A stretch of DNA of 50,394 bases from an uncultured Prevotellaceae bacterium (GTDB taxonomy: Bacteria > Bacteroidota > Bacteroidia > Bacteroidales > Bacteroidaceae), in the NCBI GenBank assembly GCA_946184125.1, contig CAMHEL010000009.1, positions 1-50,394 of the forward strand. The letters are read 5' to 3'. A program made the position numbers and the translations under genes. Below are positions 37,249 to 45,754 of the stretch, one piece after another. Positions within the stretch are counted from its first letter, which is position 1. Every line of letters starts with the position of its first letter. Below the pieces are notes generated by a model. It was not told where the DNA came from and made no database searches. It saw nothing but the letters and a program-made list of their open reading frames with translations.

Positions 37249-39852
37249 ATGAAACGAACTATTTTCTCAGTCATGCTGTTCTTCGTGGCCACCATGGGCG
37301 TACAGGCTCAGTCGTTGCCCTACAAAAATCCCAATCTCAGTGCCAGGGAGAGGGCTGTGGACCTCTGCAGCAGACTCACTTTGGAAGAGAAGGCACAACT
37401 GATGCTCGACGAGAGTCCCGCCATACCGAGACTGGGCATCAAGAAATTTTTCTGGTGGAGCGAGGCGCTCCACGGAGCCGCCAACATGGGAAATGTCACT
37501 GTCTTCCCTGAACCGGTGGCGATGGCCTCATCATTCAACAACGAACTGCTTTACAAAGTCTTCGATGCCGCAAGCACGGAGATGAGGGCACAGTACAACG
37601 AGCGCATGTATCGTGGCAGTGGTGAGGACATGAAAATGAGAAGCCTCTCGGTGTGGACCCCGAATGTCAACATCTTCCGCGACCCGAGGTGGGGCAGGGG
37701 ACAGGAGACCTACGGCGAGGACCCCTATCTTACTTCCGTGATGGGCGACGCCGTGGTCCGGGGCTTGCAGGGTCCCGAGGATGCCAAGTACCGCAAGCTT
37801 TGGGCGTGTGCCAAGCACTATGCCGTCCACAGTGGCCCGGAGTATACCCGCCATTCCGCCAACCTCACCGATGTGTCGCCACGCGACTTCTGGGAAACCT
37901 ACATGCCCGCCTTCAAGACACTGGTGCAGAAGAGCAACGTCAGGGAGGTGATGTGCGCCTACCAGCGCCTCGACGACGACCCCTGCTGTGGCTCCGCACG
38001 GTTGCTTCAGCAGATTCTCCGCGATGAGTGGGGCTTCAAGTACCTCGTTGTCAGTGACTGCGGGGCAGTCAGCGACTTCTACTCCTCGCACAAGAGCAGT
38101 TCCTCGCCCGTCACAGCATCGGCGAAAGCCGTGCTCGCCGGCACCGACGTGGAGTGCGGCTATGGATATGCCTACAGAAGCATTCCCGAGGCGGTGAGAA
38201 AAGGACTAATCACCGAGCAGGAGGTCGACAAGCATGTCATCAGGCTCCTGGAGGGAAGGTTTGACCTCGGCGAGATGGACGACCCCGCTCTCGTGGACTG
38301 GTCGAAAATACCTTACTCGGTGATGTCGTCAAAGAAACATGCACAAATATCGCTCGATATGGCACGGCAGACCATCGTCCTGCTGCAGAACAACGGCAAT
38401 GTCCTCCCCTTGCAGAGAAATAAGGAGAAAATAGCCGTCATCGGTCCCAATGCCGACAATGTGCCGATGATGTGGGGCAACTACAACGGCACCCCCAACA
38501 GCACGGTCACCATCCTCGATGGCATCAAGGCCAAGCAGAAGAAAATCGCCTTCTTCCCAGGGTGCGACCTCACCTACGACAAGGTGATGGACTGCAGGAT
38601 GGCACAGGAGTGCAGTTGGGAGGGAAAGAAAGGCCTCAAGGGTACGTTCTGGAACAACACCGGCATGGAGGGCAAGCCCGTCACCACAGAGTATTACACC
38701 AAACCCCTCGCCGTCACCACGGCAGGTATGCACTACTTCGCCCCTGGCGTGCAGCTCGAGGACTTCTCTGCCAAATATGAAACCACCTTCGCCCCCAACG
38801 AGCCAGGTGAGTATGTGGTGAATGTAGAGGGATGTGGCGATTTCGAACTCTACGTCGACGGCGTGAGGCAGTTTAAGCACCATATATGGAGGTCAACCCC
38901 CACACGCACCGTGCTCAATGCCCAGAAAGGACAGAAATTCAATATCGAGGTGCGCTTCACCACGGTCAAGACCTGGGGAGCCAACATGAAAATCAACATC
39001 GCCAAGGAACTGCCCATCGACTACCAGCAGACCATCTCACAGCTCAAAGGCATTGACAAGGTCATTTTCGTGGGTGGTATCTCACCAGCCCTTGAGGGTG
39101 AGGAGATGCCCGTCGACATCGAGGGCTTCAAGGGTGGCGACCGCACCAGCATCGAACTGCCCCGTGTGCAGCGCGATTTCCTCAAGGCACTCAAAGACGC
39201 CGGGAAAACTGTCATCTATGTCAACTGTTCTGGCTCAGCCATCGCACTGCTGCCAGAGACGAAGACCTGCGACGCCATCGTCCAGGCATGGTATCCGGGA
39301 CAGGAAGGTGGCACGGCAGTGGCCGATGTGCTCTTCGGTGATGTCAACCCATCAGGAAAACTCTCCGTCACCTTCTACAAAAGCACCGAACAGTTGCCCG
39401 ACTACGAGGACTATTCCATGAAGGGGCGCACTTATCGCTATTTCAACGACCCGCTCTTCGCCTTCGGATATGGCATGAGCTACACACAGTTTGAGGTTGG
39501 CGAGGCCCAGGTGACCCATGCCGCACCGAGTGCCGGCGAGGAGGCGAAGGTCTGCGACCTGAACATTCCCGTCAGGAATGTCGGACAGCGCGATGGCACC
39601 GAGATCGTGCAGGTCTATATCCGCAACCTGAATGATCCAGAAGCACCCCTTAAGACGCTCAGGGCTTTCCAACGGGTCGAAGTGAAGGCCGGACAGACCA
39701 AGAACTGCCAACTGACACTCAACCGGAAGGCTTTCGAGTTCTTCGACACCGAGACCAACACCATGCGCATCAAACCCGGTAAGTACCAAGTGCTCTACGG
39801 GAGCAGTTCCTTAGACAAAGACTTGAAAAAGACCGATATCAACCTTAATTGA
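37249..39852 (+). CDS. GH3 beta-xylosidase with PA14 insertion
   Basis: The 867-residue secreted protein starts MKRTIFSVMLFFVATMGVQAQ. The GH3 N-terminal barrel has AKHYAVHSGPEYTRH and the nucleophile Asp270 in LVVSDCGAVSDF. Within the second GH3 domain a PA14 domain is inserted at about residues 460-600 (GLKGTFWNN...FELYVDGVRQ...WGANMKINI). The alpha/beta sandwich resumes (VIFVGGISPALEGEEM) and an FnIII-like domain closes the chain (LFAFGYGMSYTQFE, FEFFDTETNTMRIKPGKY). Size and layout match Xyl3A of Prevotella ruminicola 23, a beta-xylosidase acting on xylo-oligosaccharides. It is third in the operon, 29 bp after GH5 and 4 bp before GH27. Confidence 0.92.
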   Translation: MKRTIFSVMLFFVATMGVQAQSLPYKNPNLSARERAVDLCSRLTLEEKAQLMLDESPAIPRLGIKKFFWWSEALHGAANMGNVTVFPEPVAMASSFNNELLYKVFDAASTEMRAQYNERMYRGSGEDMKMRSLSVWTPNVNIFRDPRWGRGQETYGEDPYLTSVMGDAVVRGLQGPEDAKYRKLWACAKHYAVHSGPEYTRHSANLTDVSPRDFWETYMPAFKTLVQKSNVREVMCAYQRLDDDPCCGSARLLQQILRDEWGFKYLVVSDCGAVSDFYSSHKSSSSPVTASAKAVLAGTDVECGYGYAYRSIPEAVRKGLITEQEVDKHVIRLLEGRFDLGEMDDPALVDWSKIPYSVMSSKKHAQISLDMARQTIVLLQNNGNVLPLQRNKEKIAVIGPNADNVPMMWGNYNGTPNSTVTILDGIKAKQKKIAFFPGCDLTYDKVMDCRMAQECSWEGKKGLKGTFWNNTGMEGKPVTTEYYTKPLAVTTAGMHYFAPGVQLEDFSAKYETTFAPNEPGEYVVNVEGCGDFELYVDGVRQFKHHIWRSTPTRTVLNAQKGQKFNIEVRFTTVKTWGANMKINIAKELPIDYQQTISQLKGIDKVIFVGGISPALEGEEMPVDIEGFKGGDRTSIELPRVQRDFLKALKDAGKTVIYVNCSGSAIALLPETKTCDAIVQAWYPGQEGGTAVADVLFGDVNPSGKLSVTFYKSTEQLPDYEDYSMKGRTYRYFNDPLFAFGYGMSYTQFEVGEAQVTHAAPSAGEEAKVCDLNIPVRNVGQRDGTEIVQVYIRNLNDPEAPLKTLRAFQRVEVKAGQTKNCQLTLNRKAFEFFDTETNTMRIKPGKYQVLYGSSSLDKDLKKTDINLN

Positions 39853-39856
39853 AAAT

Positions 39857-41611
39857 ATGATGAGAAAAATCAATTGCACCACGATAGCCTTGGTGGTTTC
39901 TTTGGCCATGTCAGCGCAGAATGGGCCGACCATGGGCTGGAGTTCGTGGAACACCTTTGGTGTGAACATCAGCGAGAACATCATCAAGCGGCAGGCCGAC
40001 GCCATGGTGGAGAAAGGCCTCAAGGACGTGGGGTTCGACCACATCAACATCGATGATGGCTTCTTCGGAGGGCGCGACAAGAACACAGGCGAACTGCTCA
40101 TCCATAAGACGCGGTTCCCCAATGGACTGAAACCTGTCGCCGACTATATCCATTCCAAGGGGCTGAAGGCTGGCATTTACAGCGATGCCGGTGCCAATAC
40201 TTGTGGAAACTACTACAACGGCGACACGCAGAGCGTCAACGTAGGTTTCTACAACTATGACCAGCACGACGCCGACTTCTATTTCAAGGAGTGTGGCTTC
40301 GACTTCGTCAAAGTCGATTTCTGCGGTGGGGATGCCCCGCAGAACACGCAGCGCCTCGCCCTTGACCCGCAGGAGCGATACACTGCCATCGCAGAGGCCA
40401 TCAAGAACACCGGAAGGACGGATGTAAGACTCAATGTGTGCCGGTGGAACTACCCTGGGACATGGGTGCACGATGTGGCCTTCTCATGGCGTACCACTCC
40501 CGACATCCACGACAGCTGGAGCTCCGTCAAGGGCATCCTCGCCGAGAACCTCTACATGTCGGCCTATTGCTTCGACGGGCATTACAACGACATGGACATG
40601 CTCGAGGTGGGTAGGTCGATGTCGGCTGAGGAGGACAAGACGCATTTCGGCATGTGGTGCATCATGGCATCGCCTCTGCTCATTGGGTGCAACCTCACGA
40701 ATATCAAGGCCAACACCCTCGCTCTGCTGAAGAACACCGAACTGATAGCGCTCAACCAGGACCCGCTCTGCCTGCAGGCTTACATCGCTGGGCTCAGCAA
40801 TGGGTGTCACTTACTGGTCAAGGACATTGAGACGCTCAATGGCAACAAGAGAGCCTTCGCTGTGTATAATCCCAATGATTTGTCGAAAACGGTGACCGTC
40901 AGGTTCTCCGACCTCGACCTTGGGGGCAGAGTGGCGCTTCGCGATGTGTTTGGTAACAAAGACCTTGGTGAGTTCGGCGAGTCTTATGAGGTGACGCTTC
41001 CCGCCCATGGCACCCGCATTTATGTGGCAGAGGCTGAGAAACGCCTGGAGCGCACTCGCTATGAGGCTGAGACTGGCTATATCAGCGACTATCAGGAACT
41101 GAAGAACAACCAGGCGGAGCGGACTGGCATCTACGAGGCTGCCTCTTTCTGTTCGGCGGGCTTCAAGGCTGGATGGCTGGGCTACAGCGAGCAGAACGAC
41201 CTGCAATGGCGGGATGTGTATAGCAATAATGGAGGCAAGTATGACCTTACCATCGCTTTCATCTCTGGTGAGAACCGTGCCATCCAGGTGAGTGTCAATG
41301 ATATGGTCGTGGAGACCGTGAATGTCAATTCCGGAGGTTGGCAGACAGTGGGTAAGAAGAAAGTCCAGGTGCAGTTGCAACCAGGCCGGAACACCATCCG
41401 CCTGTCGAACGCTTCCAACTGGATGCCCGATATCGACTACATCGAGGTGATGCCTTCCGAGGAGGCCTCCGTCATCCCGCCTTCCGCCACCAGCAATGGC
41501 TCTCAGCTCCTTTACGACTTGCAGGGCCGAAGGGTGACTTCCATCCAGACCCCAGGACTCGTCATTACAAATGGCAGAAAATATGTAGCAGGGCCAAGTA
41601 TCCCGAATTAG
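39857..41611 (+). CDS. Secreted GH27 alpha-galactosidase-like enzyme with C-terminal CBM
   Basis: The 584-residue protein has a short signal peptide (ALVVSLAMSAQ) and a GH27 domain: TMGWSSWNTFG, INIDDGFFGG, GIYSDAGANTC, nucleophile Asp154 in FVKVDFCGG and acid/base Asp247 in YNDMDMLEVGRSM. INIDDGFFGG differs from the usual INIDDCW, which may mean a substrate other than alpha-galactose, for example beta-L-arabinopyranose. From about residue 400 there is a CBM6/CBM35-like sandwich (TRYEAETGYISDYQEL...DIDYIEVMP). The tail LYDLQGRRVTSIQTPGLVITNGRKY resembles the neighbours' tails, but its last residues (VAGPSIPN) and stop come from a downstream repeat unit. It is the fourth and last gene of the operon. 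Confidence 0.88.
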   Translation: MMRKINCTTIALVVSLAMSAQNGPTMGWSSWNTFGVNISENIIKRQADAMVEKGLKDVGFDHINIDDGFFGGRDKNTGELLIHKTRFPNGLKPVADYIHSKGLKAGIYSDAGANTCGNYYNGDTQSVNVGFYNYDQHDADFYFKECGFDFVKVDFCGGDAPQNTQRLALDPQERYTAIAEAIKNTGRTDVRLNVCRWNYPGTWVHDVAFSWRTTPDIHDSWSSVKGILAENLYMSAYCFDGHYNDMDMLEVGRSMSAEEDKTHFGMWCIMASPLLIGCNLTNIKANTLALLKNTELIALNQDPLCLQAYIAGLSNGCHLLVKDIETLNGNKRAFAVYNPNDLSKTVTVRFSDLDLGGRVALRDVFGNKDLGEFGESYEVTLPAHGTRIYVAEAEKRLERTRYEAETGYISDYQELKNNQAERTGIYEAASFCSAGFKAGWLGYSEQNDLQWRDVYSNNGGKYDLTIAFISGENRAIQVSVNDMVVETVNVNSGGWQTVGKKKVQVQLQPGRNTIRLSNASNWMPDIDYIEVMPSEEASVIPPSATSNGSQLLYDLQGRRVTSIQTPGLVITNGRKYVAGPSIPN

Positions 41612-41933
41612 CGAATCCTTTCGGAGTTGATTATCCCGAATTAGCGAATTAGAGAATTGTTGTTTCCGAGTGTAATGAAAAATCTCAAATTCGCTAATTC
41701 GGAACAAAAGAATCCTGATCAAGAATTCCCGCAATCAGTCTTTATCTTTGATTTATCCCGAATTAGCGAATTAGAGAATTGCTTTTTTTCGAAAGCAATG
41801 ATAATACTCAAATTACCTCCCTTCGGTCAGTGGGTCTTCGACAAGTCTCTCAAATTCGTGATAAAGAATCCTAATCAAGAATTCCCATAATGAAAATTCT
41901 CAAATTCGTGATGAATTAGAGAAACTTCAATCT
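41599..41933. repeat. Interspersed AATTAGCG/AATTAGAG repeats at a convergent junction
   Basis: TATCCCGAATTAGCGAAT begins at 41599, inside the GH27 stop region. It recurs extended to 27 bp at 41632-41658 and 41754-41780 (with AATTAGCG, AATTAGAG, AATT 8-bp units), and appears inverted at 41688-41702. Other repeated pieces are TCTCAAATTCG (three times) and AAGAATTCCC (twice). No gene is present in these 320 bp; the junction lies between convergent GH27 and Crp/Fnr genes. Confidence 0.85.
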
Positions 41934-42608
41934 TCAGAACATTTTTTCGAGGGCGGGGATATGTATGCGCTCACGGCTGATGTCAAGAAGACCCTCTTTG
42001 GCCATGGTATGGAGTGTCCGCGATACATTGAGGCGGCTTTCGCCTATGGCGGTGGCCAGTTGCTGCATACTGATGCGGAAGAGTTTGTCGCCTGCGGGAT
42101 AGACACAGTGGTCGGCCATGAAACGGCAGATTTTCTGGCGAGTGGTGGTGGGATGCTGGCGCCACGGGCGGTGCGACAGGCGTTGGGCGCGGGTGGCGAT
42201 GAGGTTGAGGAGGCTCGACCTGAAGATGGCACAGGTCTCCATGAGCAGTTGCACCTCGTTCTTGCCGAGGACCAGGAGGTCGCAGCGCGACGATGTCACA
42301 TATCGCTGTGGATAGTGCTGAGTCAGACCGAAAAGGTATTCGGGTGCAAGGAGGGTGGGGGCGTACAACTGTTCCTCCACGCTGTAGCTGTGGTCGTCCG
42401 ACCGTGAGATGGCGGTGACATATCCTTCCATCACAAAGGTCAGTTCACTACAAACATCCCCCTCGTCGTGGAGGAGTGTGCCCGCCTCGTGATGGGTGAA
42501 GGCCAGGGGGGTATGCCCGGCAATGGTGGTCAGCTCATCCTGACTGAGCCCTTGGAAGAGCGGCAGGCGCAGCAGCCGCTCGAAAATCAATTTGCGGGGG
42601 AGTACCAT
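41934..42608 (-). CDS. Crp/Fnr-family transcriptional regulator
   Basis: I chose the Met of MVLPRKLIFERLLRLPLFQGL because its ATG overlaps the apbE stop codon (TGATG), a coupled arrangement. The frame extends upstream only into apbE. The 224-residue protein has an N-terminal cyclic-nucleotide-binding-type beta-roll (HHEAGTLLHDEGDVCSELTFVMEGYVTAI) and a C-terminal winged helix (ISMQQLATAIGESRLNVSRTLHTMAKEGLLDI). No Cys cluster for an iron-sulfur centre is evident, so it is not a classical Fnr. The ligand and regulon are unknown. It is the last gene in a six-gene operon. Confidence 0.88.
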   Translation of the reverse strand: MVLPRKLIFERLLRLPLFQGLSQDELTTIAGHTPLAFTHHEAGTLLHDEGDVCSELTFVMEGYVTAISRSDDHSYSVEEQLYAPTLLAPEYLFGLTQHYPQRYVTSSRCDLLVLGKNEVQLLMETCAIFRSSLLNLIATRAQRLSHRPWRQHPTTTRQKICRFMADHCVYPAGDKLFRISMQQLATAIGESRLNVSRTLHTMAKEGLLDISRERIHIPALEKMF

Positions 42609-43630
42609 CAGTCGCCGATGATATGGTCGCGCAGGGTGGGGGAGTACCACACTTGATATTTGTCGCTGCCATCGGAGTAGATGAGGTATCCTTTCAGTTC
42701 ACTGTGGCGCTCGAGCACTTCCTTCGCTTTTTCAAGACCCATCACCATGAAGGCGGTGGCGTATGCATCGGCAGTGGCGCAGCGGGGAGCCAGTACGGTG
42801 GCGGAGAGCAGGCTGTGCTGCACCGGCCTGCCCGTCGACGGGTCGATGGTGTGGGCGTATTTCTTGCCGTCTTTGTAGTAGAAATTGCGGTAGTTGCCGC
42901 TGGTGGCCATGGCGATGTCGGTCAGGCTGAGCACGGTTTCCAGTTCGGTTGACGACTGCGTGGGGTCGTCGGTGGGGCGGTTCACGCCGATGCGCCAGGG
43001 CTGTTGCTTCTCGCTCACGCCCATCACCACTATCTCACCACCAATCTCCACCATGTAGTTGGTCACACCATGTCGCTCGAGCAGGGCGGCCACCACATCG
43101 CTGCCATAGCCTTTCGCCACCGCGCTGCAGTCGAGCATCACGCGAGGGTCGCTTTTTTCCACCTTCTTGCCTTTGAGCTCCACCTTCTGAAACCCAATCA
43201 GTTGGCGCAGACTGTCAACACTCTTGTCGCTTGGGGGCGTGCCCTGCTTGAAGCCGAAGCCCCACAGGTTGACCAACGGTGCGACGGTGATGTCGAAGGC
43301 TCCGTCGGTGTCTTCCGACACTTTGCGTGCGATGCCGAAGACATCGGTGAACATCTTGTCGACATCCACAGGCTCGTTGTTGTTGACTTTTGTAATGATG
43401 GAGGTGGGGTTGAAGGGCGACAGCGACTGGTCCACTTGGTGGAGTGCCTCGTCAATCTCGGCCTGCAGGTCTTCCTCACCTTGGTAGGTGATGTGGTAGA
43501 TGGTGCCGAAGATGGGACCTTCTATCCGGTGGTAGGGCATGTTGCGGTGCTGCCGGATGATGAGCACGGTGCCCACGATGAGTGCGAGGAGCAAGAGCCA
43601 GTGGGCTGCTTTCATTTTGCGTTGTTTCAT
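42608..43630 (-). CDS. apbE: FAD:protein FMN transferase
   Basis: The 340-residue protein has an N-terminal membrane anchor (AAHWLLLLALIVGTVLIIRQ) without a lipobox. It carries the ApbE signature motifs: GPIFGTIYHITYQG, LDCSAVAKGYGSDVVAALLE, EIGGEI, AHTIDPSTGRPVQH, and the metal-binding DAYATAFMVMG. The enzyme attaches FMN through a phosphoester bond to Thr of target proteins such as NqrC or RnfG in the periplasm. No flavinylated target gene lies in the window. It is 25 bp downstream of the DUF6048 gene and translationally coupled to the Crp/Fnr gene. Confidence 0.93.
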   Translation of the reverse strand: MKQRKMKAAHWLLLLALIVGTVLIIRQHRNMPYHRIEGPIFGTIYHITYQGEEDLQAEIDEALHQVDQSLSPFNPTSIITKVNNNEPVDVDKMFTDVFGIARKVSEDTDGAFDITVAPLVNLWGFGFKQGTPPSDKSVDSLRQLIGFQKVELKGKKVEKSDPRVMLDCSAVAKGYGSDVVAALLERHGVTNYMVEIGGEIVVMGVSEKQQPWRIGVNRPTDDPTQSSTELETVLSLTDIAMATSGNYRNFYYKDGKKYAHTIDPSTGRPVQHSLLSATVLAPRCATADAYATAFMVMGLEKAKEVLERHSELKGYLIYSDGSDKYQVWYSPTLRDHIIGD

Positions 43631-43655
43631 GACGGGAAAGGATGATGGTGTAAGG

Positions 43656-44348
43656 TTAGATATCGACAGAGGCGGTGAAGGTATAGCCGATGGCGCTGTT
43701 GCCGCTCAGGCCGAAGCCCGGCACATACCACGCATCGTTCAGGGGCCCGTTGTCGTGGAACAGGCGTTTGCGGTATCGCACGCTCCAGCCCAGGTGGAAG
43801 GGTCCCCAGATTTTGGCATCGACACCGGCGCTCAGTTCCAGCCAGTGGCTATAGCACGACATTCCCTCGCCACCCCAGGCCGACTCTATGCGGTAGAGGG
43901 GGTCGGTGAGCGGTGGATGGGCTACGTCGTATTTATAATAGGTGAACGCATAGCGGCCGCCTAAGTAGATGCGGTAGTCATCGTGCTTGTCGCGCATCAT
44001 GTTGACATCCATGCCAAGGCGGAAATAAGGCGCCGTCGTCTTGTAACTGACGAGCGTCACGTCGTCCTTGTGGTTGGCGAGCCCCAGGCCCACTTCCAGC
44101 ACAGGGAAATATTGGTCGCGGAGGTTGATGCGCAGCTGCCCTTCGTATTGGCCGTAGTCAGCCAGAGCGTATTGCACGACACCGGCAAGGTCGAAGCCCA
44201 CGGCGAAGCCATGCAGCAAGGCAATGCTGTCGGCCTCGTTCACATCGGCCAACTGCCCCTTCGCCGCCTCCTGTCCTGCGACGGGGAGGGAGGTCAGCAG
44301 GCTAATGGCCAGGATGGAGATATATTCGCAGATGACTGATTTCTTCAT
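43656..44348 (-). CDS. DUF6048-like outer-membrane beta-barrel protein
   Basis: The start is taken at MKKSVICEYISILAISLLTSLPVAGQ (signal peptide), giving 230 residues. The mature part is a series of alternating beta-strands (FAVGFDLAGVVQYALADYGQYEGQLRINL, YFPVLEVGLGLA, APYFRLGMDVNMM, YRIYLGGRYAFTYY) ending GYTFTASVDI, as in a small outer-membrane barrel. It fits the DUF6048 family of Bacteroidota, which is usually encoded beside a DUF6452 lipoprotein, as here. Its start overlaps the end of the DUF6452 gene by 47 bp. The function is not known. Confidence 0.7.
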   Translation of the reverse strand: MKKSVICEYISILAISLLTSLPVAGQEAAKGQLADVNEADSIALLHGFAVGFDLAGVVQYALADYGQYEGQLRINLRDQYFPVLEVGLGLANHKDDVTLVSYKTTAPYFRLGMDVNMMRDKHDDYRIYLGGRYAFTYYKYDVAHPPLTDPLYRIESAWGGEGMSCYSHWLELSAGVDAKIWGPFHLGWSVRYRKRLFHDNGPLNDAWYVPGFGLSGNSAIGYTFTASVDI

Positions 44349-44775
44349 AGGTGATTGAAGGGTTGAGGATGGTGATGGAGTCAATCACATGATGGGTGGT
44401 TTCCACATTGATGATTTCGTGGAAGTACGTGGGGGTGCAGTCCACGGAGTCGAAATGCGGGATGTCTTTCTTGCTTAGGCGCACGGTGTCGGTGTGGGTG
44501 ACGGCGAAAGTGTCGGTGAAGTGGAACAGCAGCACGTCGGTGGGCTGCGTGTAGCTCACTGGCACGGTGAAACCGTCGGCGTCGACGAGGCGGTTGAGGT
44601 AGATGCTGTCGGTGCCGTTGCCGCGGATGATGCCCACCGTCAGGGTGTCGTTCTGCAGACTGTCGGCTATTTCATACCTGCATGGCGATATCGAGCTCTG
44701 CGTGCATTCTATCGAAGAGCAGGAGGCGAGCACCAGGTACGCGATGAGAAAAGCAGGAAGGGTTACTTGCCGCAT
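44302..44775 (-). CDS. DUF6452-like lipoprotein
   Basis: The 157-residue protein starts MRQVTLPAFLIAYLVLASCSS, a lipoprotein signal with the lipobox Cys at 19. The mature part has IECTQSS, a repeated theme of short beta-strands, and VDCTPTYFHEIINVETTHHVIDSITILNPSITYE, typical of DUF6452. The open frame continues far upstream, but there it is only a shadow of the glycosyltransferase gene. The true start overlaps the GT2 stop by 13 bp. It pairs with the DUF6048 barrel and might sit at the outer membrane with it. The function is unknown. Confidence 0.72.
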   Translation of the reverse strand: MRQVTLPAFLIAYLVLASCSSIECTQSSISPCRYEIADSLQNDTLTVGIIRGNGTDSIYLNRLVDADGFTVPVSYTQPTDVLLFHFTDTFAVTHTDTVRLSKKDIPHFDSVDCTPTYFHEIINVETTHHVIDSITILNPSITYEEISHLRIYLHPGH

Positions 44776-45725
44776 CGGATGGCCTCCTCTATCTGGTAAT
44801 CGTTGCGCGTGCTCGACGAGCGGCTGATGAGGTCGCCGAGGAAACCGGCAAGGAAGAGCTGTGTGCCGATAATCATCATTGTGAGGGAGATGTAGAAGTA
44901 GGGCGAGTCGGTCACCAGTCGGTGGGGCACACCGTGCGCCAGTGCGATGAGCTTCCCGGCACCAATGATGATGGCTGCGACGAAGCCGATGAAAAACATA
45001 ATCGACCCTAAGAAGCCGAACACATGCATCGGCTTTCGTCCGAAACTGCTCAGGAACCACAGCGTCATCAGGTCGAGATAGCCATTGACGAAGCGGTTGA
45101 GGCCGAACTTCGACTTGCCGTACTTGCGCGCCTGGTGCTGAACCACTTTCTCGCCGATGCGGTCGAAACCGGCATTCTTGGCCAGATAGGGAATGAAACG
45201 GTGCATCTCGCCATACACCTCGATGTTCTTCACCACATCGCGGCGGTAGGCTTTCAGGCCGCAGTTGAAGTCGTGCAGGTTGTGGATGCCGCTGATGCGG
45301 CGGACGGTGGCGTTGAACAGTTTGGTGGGAATGGTCTTCGACAGGGGGTCGTAGCGCTTCTGCTTGTAGCCCGACACCAGGTCGTAGCCCTCGACAGTAA
45401 TCATGCGGTATAGTGCAGGTATCTCGTCGGGCGAATCCTGCAGGTCGGCATCCATGGTGATGACCACGTCGCCCTGGGCTTCCTTGAAACCGCAGTAGAG
45501 GGCGGGGCTCTTGCCATAGTTGCGGCGGAACTTGATGCCGCGTACCTCGGGGTGTTCGGATGCCAACTGTTCTATCACGCTCCACGACGTGTCGGTGGAA
45601 CCGTCGTTGATGAACAGCACTTCGTAGCTGAAATGCTCGGCCGACATCACGCGGGCAATCCATGAGTAGAGCTCGGGGAGAGACTCTGCCTCATTGTATA
45701 GGGGGATGATGACAGATATGTCCAT
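44763..45725 (-). CDS. GT2 family glycosyltransferase (GtrB/DPM1-like)
   Basis: The 320-residue protein opens MDISVIIPLYNEAESLPEL, then FINDGSTDTSW, GDVVITMDADLQDSPDEIP (metal-binding DAD with the DLQD motif) and FNCGLKAYRRDV. Two C-terminal membrane segments follow (FLGSIMFFIGFVAAIIIGAG and YISLTMMIIGTQLFLAGFLG). This is the layout of polyprenyl-phosphate sugar transferases such as GtrB and dolichol-phosphate mannose synthases. It would load a sugar onto undecaprenyl phosphate on the cytoplasmic face of the inner membrane. It follows the DUF4199 gene by 29 bp, a pairing common in Bacteroidota. Confidence 0.92.
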   Translation of the reverse strand: MDISVIIPLYNEAESLPELYSWIARVMSAEHFSYEVLFINDGSTDTSWSVIEQLASEHPEVRGIKFRRNYGKSPALYCGFKEAQGDVVITMDADLQDSPDEIPALYRMITVEGYDLVSGYKQKRYDPLSKTIPTKLFNATVRRISGIHNLHDFNCGLKAYRRDVVKNIEVYGEMHRFIPYLAKNAGFDRIGEKVVQHQARKYGKSKFGLNRFVNGYLDLMTLWFLSSFGRKPMHVFGFLGSIMFFIGFVAAIIIGAGKLIALAHGVPHRLVTDSPYFYISLTMMIIGTQLFLAGFLGDLISRSSSTRNDYQIEEAIRCGK

Positions 45726-45754
45726 AGTTGATGGTTTGAGTCAATTGATTTGTT

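Noticed and set aside
44776..45663. N-terminal extension of the DUF6452 lipoprotein frame to 453 residues
   Set aside because: The extension overlaps the GT2 gene in another frame, is Arg/His/Pro-rich, and would hide the lipoprotein signal peptide at the real start.
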